Positions 1-7,747 of a stretch of DNA of 52,703 nucleotides are shown one piece after another (the first letter of the stretch is position 1; every line of letters begins with the position of its first letter). A program made the position numbers and the translations under genes. The notes under the pieces are model-generated. The model ran no database searches. It saw only the letters and a list, made by a program, of their open reading frames with translations, and had not been told where the DNA came from. Source of the stretch: Verrucomicrobiota bacterium (lineage in GTDB: Bacteria; Verrucomicrobiota; Lentisphaeria; JABSQK01; JAJFLO01); contig JAJFLP010000043.1 in assembly GCA_021772635.1 (NCBI GenBank), forward strand, positions 1 through 52,703, given 5' to 3'.

Positions 1-105
1 GCCTGCCTATTTCGGTCGAATTTTCGTGCTTTTTCGGTCGACATTCGATGCTTGAGCATCGGATTCGACCAAAAAGCGCGAAAAGGCACCGAAAGAGGTA
101 GGTGC
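1..105. repeat. Long imperfect hairpin at window edge
   Basis: Positions 1-51 pair with 56-105 around a 4-nt loop (ttga). The arms are about 50 bp with scattered mismatches and single-base bulges. A second nested hairpin lies at 144-186 (gatcggt/accgatc outer stem, aatagct/agctatt inner stem). No open reading frame crosses them. They could be a MITE-like relic or the tail of a structured RNA that begins outside the window. The left boundary cannot be seen. Confidence 0.6.
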
Positions 106-255
106 CCTTCGGGTTGCGGCGGATGACGGGCATCTTTCGACTCGGATCGGTAAGTCAATAGCTCCAAGCTATTAACGTAACCGATCCCGGCCGAAACCTG
201 ACCGACATGCGCTCCCAATGCGGGCCGCGCTACCTTTTCGAACAGGGTCTAGTTA

Positions 256-353
256 GAATGAACTACCCCCCCGCAGAGCAGACGGGGTATCGGCTTCGGA
301 AATAGTTTTGATATCGCGGTAAACCGCGGGGAATGAAACCCCACTATGTGGGT
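256..353 (+). repeat. Structured 98-bp repeat, copy 1 (partner at 39421)
   Basis: This is nearly identical to 39421-39519. It carries three consecutive small hairpins: cgcggtaaaccgcg, ggggaatgaaacccc and cccactatgtggg. The shared block starts at gaat and ends just after gtggg. Both copies lie on the plus strand upstream of a gene (here the reductase at 468, there xerD). Similar hairpin strings occur as REP-like repeats in other bacteria, but the family cannot be named from sequence alone. Confidence 0.8.
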
Positions 354-354
354 T

Positions 355-453
355 CAAGTCGGCCAAAAATTCAACTGCTTGCAGTTTATCTATCGTTCGA
401 TATCTCATGTAAAGCAATTTGAAGTCGTCCCAAAATTGTACTGCTTGCAGTAT
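355..453 (-). repeat. Two partial T94 elements upstream of the reductase
   Basis: Two copies of the T94 terminus (ccaaaaattcaactgcttgc and cccaaaattgtactgcttgc, each followed by agt) occur at about 355-387 and 424-453. The second ends 14 bp before the ATG at 468, so the ribosome-binding site of the next gene directly abuts the element. Confidence 0.75.
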
Positions 454-467
454 CGTTGGAGATTCGG

Positions 468-1358
468 ATGAAAAAATTATTGGTCACCGGTGCAAGCGGG
501 TTCCTCGGTTCGCGCATTTGTCGATTAGCCCATGACCGATGGGAAACCGTCGGAACGAGTTTTTCCAACCCGATCCAAATAGAAAATGTTAAGATTTACG
601 CGGTCGATCTTGCTGACCGTAATGAGACCAGAAGTCTATTCTCGAGGGTTCGTCCGGACGCCGTTGTACATACTGCAGCGGTAACTAATCCCGATCGCTG
701 CCAGTTAGATCCGGACGCTACCCGAAAACTCAATATTGACGCCTCTCTTCAGATCGCAGAACTTTCCGCCGAATCTGGAATCCCCTGTGTCTTCACTTCT
801 TCAGATCTGGTTTTCGACGGGAAGAATTCGCCGTACTCCGAGACGGATCAACCGACCCCTGTGAGTATCTACGGTGAGCAAAAGGTTGAAGCGGAACGCG
901 GGATGACAGACATCCATCGTGACGCGATTATTTGTCGGGTCCCGCTCATGTACGGGGCCCCTGGCATAAAACCCACCGGCGGGATTCAGAGAATGATCGC
1001 AACGATGATGCGGGGCGAATCAATCAACCTGTTTACGGATCAATTCAGAACCCCGGCTTCTGGCCAGGCCGTCGCAGAGGGCATCCTGTTGGCTATCGAA
1101 AACCGACCGAATATTCTTCATCTCGGCGGCCCGCAACGCGTTTCGCGACTCGAATTAGGCCTTATGTTGGCAGACGTATTTGAGCTCCAGGCCGATCTCT
1201 TGGTGCCATGCAGACAGAGTGATGTCACTATGCCTGCCCCGCGCCCGCCCGATGTCTCTTTGGACAGCAGCAAAGCATTCTCACTGGGTTATCATCCAAG
1301 GTCACTGATCGAAGAACTACGGCACCTGAGAACGGCTAGTCGACCACAGGCGGTTTAA
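468..1358 (+). CDS. RmlD-like NAD(P)-dependent sugar-nucleotide reductase (SDR family)
   Basis: A 296-residue extended short-chain dehydrogenase. The N-terminal Rossmann motif TGASGFLG lies within the first 20 residues, and a YxxxK catalytic pair (YGEQK) follows a TSSDLVFDG strand, the usual layout of dTDP-4-dehydrorhamnose reductase (RmlD) and related reductases. The ATG at 468 is preferred over an upstream in-frame TTG at 456 because that TTG is part of the ribosome-binding site (ggag, 7 nt before the ATG). It stands alone, with T94 elements on both sides and no other rhamnose genes nearby, so the substrate is uncertain. It could also be a MAT2B-like or generic NAD-dependent epimerase. Confidence 0.85.
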   Translation: MKKLLVTGASGFLGSRICRLAHDRWETVGTSFSNPIQIENVKIYAVDLADRNETRSLFSRVRPDAVVHTAAVTNPDRCQLDPDATRKLNIDASLQIAELSAESGIPCVFTSSDLVFDGKNSPYSETDQPTPVSIYGEQKVEAERGMTDIHRDAIICRVPLMYGAPGIKPTGGIQRMIATMMRGESINLFTDQFRTPASGQAVAEGILLAIENRPNILHLGGPQRVSRLELGLMLADVFELQADLLVPCRQSDVTMPAPRPPDVSLDSSKAFSLGYHPRSLIEELRHLRTASRPQAV

Positions 1359-1366
1359 CTCGAATA

Positions 1367-1459
1367 TATACTGAATCCAGTCAGGTTTTCGACAAGTTCT
1401 GAACGAATCTCTGCCTGCAATGTTAAAAGATCGTCGAATATTCAACTGCTTGCAGTTTA
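1367..1459 (-). repeat. T94 element, minus orientation
   Basis: A full-length 93-bp copy. It runs from TATACTGAATCC through a gttttcgac core to ttcaactgcttgcagttta. It starts 9 bp after the stop codon of the reductase. A few more bases with T94-like wording (caaagtcatccaaaaaa) follow it and lead into the next gene. Confidence 0.75.
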
Positions 1460-1540
1460 GAAATCCGAGCCAAGCATTCGCTATCTTATAGGTGACAAAT
1501 TCAAAGTCATCCAAAAAATCGACAATAACGGAGAGGGACA

Positions 1541-1708
1541 ATGAGTGATGATCGAAAAGTATCTATCGATGAACTGGCGATATCAAACATGTATGGGATT
1601 GACGCACTTGTAGCGCTTTTGGTGGAGAAAGGTATTATCACCCACGAAGAATTAATTACGAGAATAAGCGATATTCAGCAAGAGCAGGCGGATCAGACCG
1701 TCAATTAA
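1541..1708 (+). CDS. Small acidic hypothetical protein (55 aa)
   Basis: An ATG follows a good ribosome-binding site (ggagaggg, 3-9 nt upstream) and opens a 55-codon frame ending in TAA at 1706-1708. The predicted protein begins MSDDRKVSID and contains a central hydrophobic helix (GIDALVALLVEKGIIT) followed by an EELITRI segment. This pattern resembles small helical proteins with a 'gets-longer-with-helix' register rather than random translation. No family is recognised. The stop codon lies 2 bp before a CTAG-flanked inverted-repeat element. Its short length and lack of a recognised family keep confidence moderate. Confidence 0.6.
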   Translation: MSDDRKVSIDELAISNMYGIDALVALLVEKGIITHEELITRISDIQQEQADQTVN

Positions 1709-1710
1709 CA

Positions 1711-1989
1711 CTAGCACCTAATTGCATAAATAATTGATATTTTGTTAAGCCTATTTTGAGCGCCATTCTACTTCGAAAGCGAGCGGTAATACCTTCCGGT
1801 ATTGCCCGAAACCTTCGGAGCAGAATGGGACCAGAAGAGTACAACCCATTCGCGGCGAACACTTTTTGACTTTCAGGCACAGCGACGCATGACGACGATG
1901 CGACAGCATCGCCTTACATGAGACGCCGCACCTGACAAGCCCAAAATACGCCACACAAAATATCAATTATTCATGCAATCAGGCACTAG
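1711..1989. mobile_element. 271-bp MITE with 30-bp inverted ends and CTAG target duplication
   Basis: CTAG occurs at 1711-1714 and 1986-1989. Between them (1715-1985) the two ends are inverted repeats of about 30 bp with four mismatches (left cacctaattgcataaataat, right complement tgcctgattgcatgaataat). The interior contains no plausible transposase. A 4-bp CTAG duplication is typical of IS5-group insertion sequences, so this is best read as a non-autonomous IS5-like derivative. That parentage is inference; the inverted ends and flanking CTAG are seen directly. Confidence 0.75.
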
Positions 1990-2097
1990 TATTAGCCATC
2001 TGCCTGTATACGAGTATTATAACCGTTCAATAATATGGGGTGGTGGATGTTGCCCTAGAAGTCGTCGTAATAAATTCTAATCATAAGAGGAGTCGAA

Positions 2098-2424
2098 ATG
2101 GCAGAGCCAAAAGGATTGAAGAAACCGGTAAAACTAAAGAGTGAGTTGGCAGCGTTTCTTGGCGCAAAGGAACTTCCTAGAACCGACATCACGCAAAAAC
2201 TGTGGGAGTATATTAAGGCGAATAAGCTTCAGACAAAGACTGAAAACGGAAAGCCGTCGAATGGAGGTAAGTACATTGTGGCAGACGCCAAATTGCTGAC
2301 GATTTTCAAGAATACAAACTCGAAAAGCAAATCGGGCAAGGTCACTGATCTCAGGAATTTGAAAGAAGGCCAGACCATTGATATGATGCAGATGGCCGCT
2401 GTCGTCGGCGCGAATGTAGAATAA
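2098..2424 (+). CDS. SWIB/MDM2-domain protein
   Basis: 108 residues forming one SWIB fold: a LAAFLGAKELPRTDI segment, then LWEYIKANKLQ and a C-terminal DAKLLTIF. These are the landmarks of SWIB domains known from eukaryotic SWI/SNF subunits and from chlamydial proteins such as the SWIB-topoisomerase fusion. Here the domain is free-standing, with a lysine-rich N-terminus (about residues 1-16) that suggests nucleic-acid association. The ribosome-binding site aagagg sits 6 nt before the ATG. The gene is monocistronic, flanked by the CTAG MITE upstream and a hairpin array downstream. Its role is probably chromatin- or topology-related, but this is inference. Confidence 0.85.
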   Translation: MAEPKGLKKPVKLKSELAAFLGAKELPRTDITQKLWEYIKANKLQTKTENGKPSNGGKYIVADAKLLTIFKNTNSKSKSGKVTDLRNLKEGQTIDMMQMAAVVGANVE

Positions 2425-3013
2425 GCTATTATGTCGGGCTGGCACAGCCTTGTGCCGGCCCGACTGATCTATAGTTGAGATCAGAGCTTTTCGGGGTCAC
2501 ACCAAATGCCCCCAACTTAAGGCCTCGAGATCCGATTTTTTGCTTCTGAGCGTGGGAGGCGCTGTCCCTAGCGGCGATTGTTTTTGTTTGGAATTGTTCC
2601 CAAATATATATTATCGTCGCTGGGGACAGCGCGTCGGTCGACGCTCCTACGAAACTTAAAAGGTTTTGAGGCTGTAAAAGTCGCGTAGGCATTCCTGCCT
2701 GCGTTCAAAAGTCGCGTCATTAAGCACAGGCAGGAATACCTATGCTACTCTGGCCGATCGCCCAATCAGAGTTTCCTGTTATATTAACAGAGGCAGCGAA
2801 GCGGCCTCGGCGGATTGCTCCCTTGAAACTTCGGTTTTGAGGTTGTTAATCGCGTTCGATTCGGCTCGATCGTGCGGCTTTTGGAGTTCAAGCTTCAGCG
2901 CTATTTGTTGATTGGCAGAGGCAATCCCGCATGCGGGATTGAACTCCAAAATTCTGGCGAATTCGAAGTTTCCAACTAAAATACACCCGAGCGAAGCCGG
3001 GAGAAAAGCTCCC

Positions 3014-3109
3014 TTGAAACTTGGCGGAAATCTTCGACATTGAGAGCCCGTTTCGCATTGTAAAATGAGGGTTAAAAAGGATACCCACTGGTGGGCTCCT
3101 CTGAAACTT
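3014..3109 (+). repeat. 96-bp repeat, copy 1 (partner at 7652)
   Basis: This matches 7652-7747 with five differences over 96 bp. Both copies begin ttgaaacttggcgg and end gaaactt. Internally, gagccc near the start can pair with gggctc near the end, and cccactggtggg is a palindrome, so the unit can fold on itself. Confidence 0.85.
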
Positions 3110-3130
3110 GAACCGGTTTGAGGCTGTTTT

Positions 3131-3224
3131 TAATGTAGGAGGCTGCTCCCGCAGGCGATCTTATTTTTTTTCGGTATCGTTCCGAAATAATCGTTATCGC
3201 CTGCGGGAGCAGCCTCCTACATTA
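3131..3224. repeat. Perfect 29-bp-arm hairpin (MITE-like)
   Basis: Positions 3131-3159 are the exact reverse complement of 3196-3224, with a T-rich 36-bp centre. Related hairpins with the same taggaggc...gcctccta logic lie at 8401-8484 (22-bp arms) and, more diverged, at 2559-2632. Confidence 0.9.
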
Positions 3225-3392
3225 GGGCTACCTGGAACCCAAGTTTCCTATTATATTAACCGGGGCGGTACGGCCCGGACAGTTGCTCCTCTGAAGTCGA
3301 CTCAATATTACGGTCAAAAAATCCTTAAGTGGCGGGGGTATTCGGTGCTTTAGATTCACCGCGCAGTATAAATCGAATTATACGTCAGTATG

Positions 3393-3485
3393 TATACTGA
3401 ATATCATCAGGTTTTCGAAATAATGTTCGAAATCGCTTGGCTAGTTCATCCAAGGTCGTCCCAAAATTGTACTGCTTGCAGTATA
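3393..3485 (-). repeat. T94 element, minus orientation
   Basis: A full 93-bp copy. It starts tatactgaatatcatcaggt, has a gttttcgaaa core, and ends with ccaaaattgtactgcttgc plus agtata. It lies 66 bp downstream of the stop codon of the minus-strand calmodulin-like gene. A partial direct-repeat of its end (cagtata) is also seen at 3364. Confidence 0.85.
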
Positions 3486-3550
3486 CGTAATATTAATGCG
3501 TTCGGTGTACACCGCACCATATACGCCTCTGTGAACCAGAAGCTTGGTCC

Positions 3551-4006
3551 CTAATCCTCGGACATCATAGCGACGAACTCTTCGAAATTGATCTCGCCGT
3601 CGCCATCGCTGTCCGAGTCATTCATCATTGCATCAAGTTCTTCATCAGTCAATTCCTCGCCCAAACTCGCCATCGCTTGCCGAAGTTCTTTCGCACTGAT
3701 CTTACCGCTGGAGTCATGATCGAATCGCGCGAATGCCTCTCGTAATTGGGCTTTTCGATCTGGCTCGGAAACTTGCCCCGCCATCACCGCCAGAAATTCC
3801 GGAAACTCGATAGTGCCATTTCCATCCGTGTCGATGGAACTTACGATCAGTCGGAGCTCATCGTCGCCTAGATTCTTTCCGACTGATCGCAGAATAGCGC
3901 CTAGTTCATCGGTGGAGATCACGCCGTCACCGTCTGTGTCAAACGTTGAAAATATCGCTTTGAATTCAGTAACGCGTTGCTCATTTGATTCGTCTGATTC
4001 TGACAT
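3551..4006 (-). CDS. Calmodulin-like protein with four EF-hands
   Basis: 151 residues, the length of calmodulin. There are four canonical 12-residue Ca2+ loops: DTDGDGVISTDE, DTDGNGTIEFPE, DHDSSGKISAKE and DSDGDGEINFEE. The order, spacing and linkers follow eukaryotic calmodulin almost without gaps, including AIFSTFDTDGDG, GTIEFPEFLAVMA, LREAFARFD, LGEELTDEELDAMM and EEFVAMM. Loop 3 has Ser at position 5 but keeps the acidic positions 1, 3 and 12, so all four sites could bind Ca2+. There is no signal peptide, so it is cytoplasmic. The ribosome-binding site is weak (aaggg). Neighbours give no target. Bacterial EF-hand proteins such as calerythrin are known, but this close colinearity is uncommon. 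Transfer from a eukaryote is possible but unproven. Confidence 0.9.
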   Translation of the reverse strand: MSESDESNEQRVTEFKAIFSTFDTDGDGVISTDELGAILRSVGKNLGDDELRLIVSSIDTDGNGTIEFPEFLAVMAGQVSEPDRKAQLREAFARFDHDSSGKISAKELRQAMASLGEELTDEELDAMMNDSDSDGDGEINFEEFVAMMSED

Positions 4007-4312
4007 AATATCTTGCCCTTAAATTTTATCCACCATTAACTCGTTTAGTGCAGTAGAAGACAGTAAATAACCCTCGTCACTGCACTGGGCACGCGATTGT
4101 ATTTCTTTCAAAAGTCGCCGGTTTAGGTATTCCGGATTAATGTCCCATATTCGCATCGTCGTAATTTTCTTTTTATTAACAAAAGAGCAAGATAATTAGG
4201 CAACATTATCGCCGAATAAACCTCTTAGGGTCACTAAATTTAAAATTAGCGGCTCAGACCTCTCTGAAACGAACATCTCTGGAATCAAAAGATTTGGATC
4301 AGCCTAATTCTA

Positions 4313-5170
4313 TCACTTCAGCGGGCATTTCCGAACGAGTCGTTTGCAACCGTAGTAATACATCGGTAAAATTACCAGACCCGCCGTGAGCCCGACACAG
4401 CCCCCAAAAACACCGCCGACGAACGTCGTGCCAATGAGAACATCTACTTTTAAGCCATCGATAAACGCAATGATTAATGACTGACTTATCGCGCCGCCGA
4501 AGATTCCTCCCAAGGTACCTCCAACAAGCTTATTACGAAAGGATGTTGTAGGGTACTTCGCCCAAAATCCGCCCCAAAAGACCGCGCCCGCGATCGATGC
4601 AGCAACGGACACCGTCAGCGGCAGCCGATACACGACACCGACGCCCGCGCCGTACAACAGCCCCAAAACTATGCCAAAGGTCGCCAGAACCTTGCTGTCG
4701 CGGACAGTCTCTACAGTTTTTCCACTTTCGCTTTCTTTCCCTGAGGATCTGGTATGTCGGAGTGCGGTGGACGGGTTAGTTTTCGGCGCACCGAATGCGC
4801 AGTATAAACACACGGCAATGATGGTGATCGCGATAGATAGTAATAGGACACGCTCGTAATCAACAGCTACCAAAAGATTCACCGTTGGGGGCGGCGCCCA
4901 GATCGGCGCGAAGGCGGTTGCGGAATATGTTCCATCAGGTGTTGTTGTCTTCCAGGGTACGAAAAGTGTCGAAAACGAGAATATCAGGAGACAGTATAGT
5001 ACAGCGATAAATTTCTGAATTCGGGAAACTCTTTCCCTGCGCAACCCCGTTACTACGGGTTCATCGTCGTGATATACTCGAAATGTCCGCGGTCTTCTCC
5101 GAAACCGAGGCACCGGACCGAAATTGCAATATTTACGACGATTTAACTTCCTTTTTATATCATAAATCAT
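4313..5170 (-). CDS. Multi-pass membrane protein of unknown function
   Basis: 285 residues. A strongly basic N-terminus (residues 10-55, many Arg) precedes a first hydrophobic helix (about 52-72), a second (about 105-128), a polar linker with SSGKESESGK, and four more helices (about 163-275) rich in Gly pairs (GIVLGLLYGAGVGVVY, GGTLGGIFGGAIS, FVGGVFGGCVGLTAG). The Gly-zipper repeats in the last half suggest tightly packed helices. I recognise no family. A T94 element lies immediately upstream (5174-5266), ending 3 bp from the ATG, so the promoter would have to be inside or beyond the element. Confidence 0.7.
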   Translation of the reverse strand: MIYDIKRKLNRRKYCNFGPVPRFRRRPRTFRVYHDDEPVVTGLRRERVSRIQKFIAVLYCLLIFSFSTLFVPWKTTTPDGTYSATAFAPIWAPPPTVNLLVAVDYERVLLLSIAITIIAVCLYCAFGAPKTNPSTALRHTRSSGKESESGKTVETVRDSKVLATFGIVLGLLYGAGVGVVYRLPLTVSVAASIAGAVFWGGFWAKYPTTSFRNKLVGGTLGGIFGGAISQSLIIAFIDGLKVDVLIGTTFVGGVFGGCVGLTAGLVILPMYYYGCKRLVRKCPLK

Positions 5171-5173
5171 ATT

Positions 5174-5266
5174 TATACCAACAATCTCGGAGTTTTCGAA
5201 AAATCGTCCGGAGTCTCTTACTCAACCATCTTGATGTCGTCCAAAAATTGTACCGCTTGCAGTATA
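5174..5266 (-). repeat. T94 element abutting a start codon
   Basis: A 93-bp copy beginning tataccaacaatctcggagt and ending ttgtaccgcttgcagtata. Read on the minus strand, the terminal stem is tactgcaagcggta, in which one A-U pair has become a G-U wobble. This is intermediate between the common tactgc/gcagta and the variant taccgc/gcggta. The element starts 3 bp from the ATG of the minus-strand membrane protein. Confidence 0.85.
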
Positions 5267-5646
5267 ACTCGTTCTAAAAGAATATATTCTCAAGAACATA
5301 GACAATATCACTTGAGCCACTAAGCAAGTTCAAAGCGCTCGTTGGAGTTCACGTTTTAGAAGTCGCTGTAAAATTCCTCACTAAGAAATACCACGCTAAA
5401 GCGCGAACTCTAATGCCGTCGAGCACATACGTTTCCGTAAGTGAATTGTATTGAAAGCTAATCGTTCTTTCACGCCCCCCCGAATCAGCCATCTCCTCAG
5501 GATTTGTTCGGTGATTACGTTCCCGACAAGTGGACTTCGATATACGCCTCGTGTATGATTAAACCGCAAGCCATATGATTTCCCAACAGCCTAGAATTTA
5601 TCACCATAACATTGACTGCTTGCAGTCCAGTCTATTGGAGCATAAA

Positions 5647-6768
5647 ATGAGTGACAAAACAATATCTCGAAAATCGTATCTTACCCAGAACCGGGGTGAG
5701 TATCCTGACACTACCTCATTCTTCGGAAAATCTTTCGTCAAAGTTGATGACCTGCGGTACGGGACCAACCCGCACCAAACAGCGGCGCTGTATAAGCCGG
5801 CTGAGGGGTCGGCATTAATCGGCGACCTGAAGACCTTGAAAACCGGTAAAGGCGGACTGTCGCAGACCAATCTCGAAGATATATCCTACGCCCTGAATAT
5901 TTGCAAGTACTTCGACCGCCCGTGCTGTGCGTGCATGAAACACGTAAACCCGAGCGGCGTCGCGGTAGCAAACGAGAATGATCACCCCAAAGATGTTTTC
6001 GTCAAAGCGTTTAACGCCGACGAGCGCGCCTCGTTCGGGTGCGTCGCCGGATTCAACTGCGAAGTTGACGGTGAAACAGCGAAAGAAATCATGTCCCGAT
6101 TTATCGAGTGCGTCGTGGCGCCGTCGGTCACCGCGGAAGCTCTAAAAATACTCCATGATCACGAAACTTTTAAGAAAAATAAACATATTCGGGTAATTGA
6201 ATGCGCAAACCCGGCGGGGTTACCGAAATTTGTCGGCGATCAGGCGGATGGCGTGCCGACAATGAAAGTCTTGGCCGATGGGTCAGTCATTGTCGCAGAC
6301 CCTCTTTTAAGCGGACTCCGATCGGTAGATGATCTTAAAGCCGCGACGGGACAGAATAAAAAACTCGGTGCGGTCGAGTCTGAGCCTAAAGCAACGCCGC
6401 AGCAGCTCTTGGATATATTAACAGCCTGGTATATCAATATAAATGTCCGGTCTAATGGGGTCGTGCTTGTGAAAAACGGTGTAACGCTAGCCGTCGGCAC
6501 TGGTGAACAGGATCGGGTCGGTGCGGTTGAACAAGCAATCTGGAAGTACAAGAATAAGTTCTCCGGGGAAGAAAACATCGAAGGCGCGGTGATGGCGAGC
6601 GACGGGTTTTTCCCGTTCTACGATGCGGTTGAAACGGCTGCGAACGCCGGGATTCGCGCGATTATTTCACCGGCCGGGTCGATACACGACGCCACGGTTA
6701 TCCAACGTGCTAATGAGCTAAAAGTCGCGTTGTTCCACGCGCCAGAACGAATATTCTCACATCATTAA
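5647..6768 (+). CDS. Stand-alone AICAR formyltransferase (PurH C-terminal type)
   Basis: 373 residues corresponding to only the transformylase half of PurH. It formylates AICAR to FAICAR, the penultimate step of purine synthesis. Visible landmarks are LRYGTNPHQ (36-44), the catalytic Lys-His in KHVNPSG (98-104), the ASFGCVAGFN loop and SPAGSIHD near the C-terminus. No IMP cyclohydrolase domain is present, as in the short formyltransferases of some anaerobes and archaea-like pathways, so a separate cyclohydrolase would be needed elsewhere. The ATG at 5647 is chosen because ggag lies 6 nt upstream; an earlier in-frame ATG at 5575 has no such site and its extension contains a T94-like hairpin (actgcttgcagt). 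Confidence 0.9.
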   Translation: MSDKTISRKSYLTQNRGEYPDTTSFFGKSFVKVDDLRYGTNPHQTAALYKPAEGSALIGDLKTLKTGKGGLSQTNLEDISYALNICKYFDRPCCACMKHVNPSGVAVANENDHPKDVFVKAFNADERASFGCVAGFNCEVDGETAKEIMSRFIECVVAPSVTAEALKILHDHETFKKNKHIRVIECANPAGLPKFVGDQADGVPTMKVLADGSVIVADPLLSGLRSVDDLKAATGQNKKLGAVESEPKATPQQLLDILTAWYININVRSNGVVLVKNGVTLAVGTGEQDRVGAVEQAIWKYKNKFSGEENIEGAVMASDGFFPFYDAVETAANAGIRAIISPAGSIHDATVIQRANELKVALFHAPERIFSHH

Positions 6769-6976
6769 CAGCAAGCTGTGAAATTTTAGATTTTGGATTG
6801 CTGATTTCAGATTTTGTTTATTTTGGAATTTGCTAGAAAACACTATGAAAAAGCCTGTTTATCGTTTTCGAATTACCTTCGACAGCGATTTCGAGATCAT
6901 ATTTTCTATCCTTCGGCATTTCCACCGCGGCGGATTCGAAATTCGATATCAGAGCTGTGCCAAAACGGTAAAGGTT

Positions 6977-7372
6977 TCATTTGGACCAGTTCTCGACTCG
7001 TAAACCGGGAATTTTGCTAAAGTGTTTCTCATTATTCGTGACAACACGATAGCCAAATGTCATTGCAGTTGCGCCAATAATTAAATCAAACTCGTCGATG
7101 CTAACACCTTGTCTCTCCAAATCAGCTTTAACGGCGCCATATGTGTCTAATATGGCCGGGGTGACATCAATGACCGGAAAGATTTCAGCGATTCGATGAA
7201 CCTTTGCCAAATTCTCATGGCGATTCTTCGATTTCTCAGCGCCGTATGCTAATTCGCCGTAAGTAATCGCCGAAATCGCCTTCGGAGCATCTCTATTCAG
7301 TTTAAGATTCGCGATAACAGTCGGATCGTTTTTCAGTGAATAAATGATTGTATCGGTATCGAGTAGAAACAT
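6977..7372 (-). CDS. PIN-domain toxin, VapC/FitB type
   Basis: 131 residues of a PIN-domain ribonuclease. The acidic active-site residues are visible: D5 and D7 in LLDTDTII, E40 in ITYGELAYG, D96 in DEFDLIIGATAM, and the late TNNEKHF motif. The ATG overlaps the stop codon of the upstream antitoxin by one base (taATG), indicating translational coupling. VapC toxins cleave tRNA or rRNA when released from their antitoxin. The ELAYGAEKS sequence fits the VapC4/5/FitB group. No second copy is seen in the window. Confidence 0.92.
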   Translation of the reverse strand: MFLLDTDTIIYSLKNDPTVIANLKLNRDAPKAISAITYGELAYGAEKSKNRHENLAKVHRIAEIFPVIDVTPAILDTYGAVKADLERQGVSIDEFDLIIGATAMTFGYRVVTNNEKHFSKIPGLRVENWSK

Positions 7373-7638
7373 TAGAAAATCTCTTTACCCCGGGTCCTCG
7401 GCCGCCGCGATTTTCTTATATCACTCGCAATTCTATCCGCACTTCCCTCGTCCTGCCAACTCCCGGCAAGTTCCAGAAACGCTGTGGTAGCGTTTTGATT
7501 TTTGCGCACGGGCGCTGAAAGATGCTCTTTAAGTATCACAATCACCTGTTGACTAATCGAGCGGTTTTCCATTGCCGCTCGTTTGCCAAGGGCATTGTAC
7601 AATTGGTCGTCTATCGATCGAACTTGTAAGGTTGCCAT
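7372..7638 (-). CDS. Antitoxin with ribbon-helix-helix fold (FitA/VapB type)
   Basis: 88 residues. The N-terminal MATLQVRSIDDQLYNALGKRAAMENRSISQQV pattern is an Arc/MetJ ribbon-helix-helix DNA-binding domain of the FitA kind, ending near residue 45. The Arg-rich C-terminal tail (RKSRRPRTRGKE) would wrap the PIN toxin. It is first in the operon, as usual for antitoxins, with a cctcc complement (ggagg on the minus strand) ribosome-binding site just before the ATG. A 96-bp repeat starts 14 bp upstream, so the operator and promoter likely lie in or beyond it. Autoregulation is expected from the family. Confidence 0.88.
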   Translation of the reverse strand: MATLQVRSIDDQLYNALGKRAAMENRSISQQVIVILKEHLSAPVRKNQNATTAFLELAGSWQDEGSADRIASDIRKSRRPRTRGKEIF

Positions 7639-7651
7639 ACTATTACCTCCA

Positions 7652-7747
7652 TTGAAACTTGGCGGAAATCTTCGACATTGAGAGCCCGTTTCGTATTGTA
7701 AAATGTGGGTTAAAAATGATACCCACTGGTGGGCTCCATTGAAACTT
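7652..7747 (+). repeat. 96-bp repeat, copy 2
   Basis: The second copy of the unit at 3014-3109 (five mismatches). It lies directly upstream of the vapBC-type operon, which is read in the opposite direction. Confidence 0.85.

Larger units (their letters stand above)
2430..3360. repeat. Composite array of hairpins and short repeats
   Basis: No convincing gene lies here. Seen in order: a hairpin at 2559-2632 (20-bp arms, two mismatches); a hairpin around 2678-2755 (ggcattcctgcctg/caggcaggaatacc); a 64-bp unit at 2768-2831 that starts agtttcctgttatattaac and ends ttgctcccttgaaactt; an inverted pair ggagttcaa/ttgaactcc near 2883-2952; a second aagtttcc...gaaactt unit at 2965-3020; a 96-bp repeat at 3014-3109; a perfect hairpin at 3131-3224; and a third agtttcc unit at 3239-3298. 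Units are bounded by aagtttc/gaaactt and separated by ggttttgaggctgt linkers. Confidence 0.75.

Noticed and set aside
256..353. tRNA or small RNA gene
   Set aside because: The hairpin order does not form a cloverleaf with a T-loop consensus, and the same block recurs at 39421 as a repeat.
3108..3353. 81-codon frame in the hairpin array
   Set aside because: It translates the arms of a perfect hairpin and repeat units, with no ribosome-binding site.
3551..4006. Calmodulin-like gene as eukaryotic contamination
   Set aside because: It is intronless, on the same contig as bacterial housekeeping genes, and next to a T94 copy characteristic of this genome.
6814..7020. 68-codon frame after the AICAR transformylase
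   Set aside because: AT-rich, no ribosome-binding site, overlaps the end of the toxin gene on the other strand, and no recognisable features.
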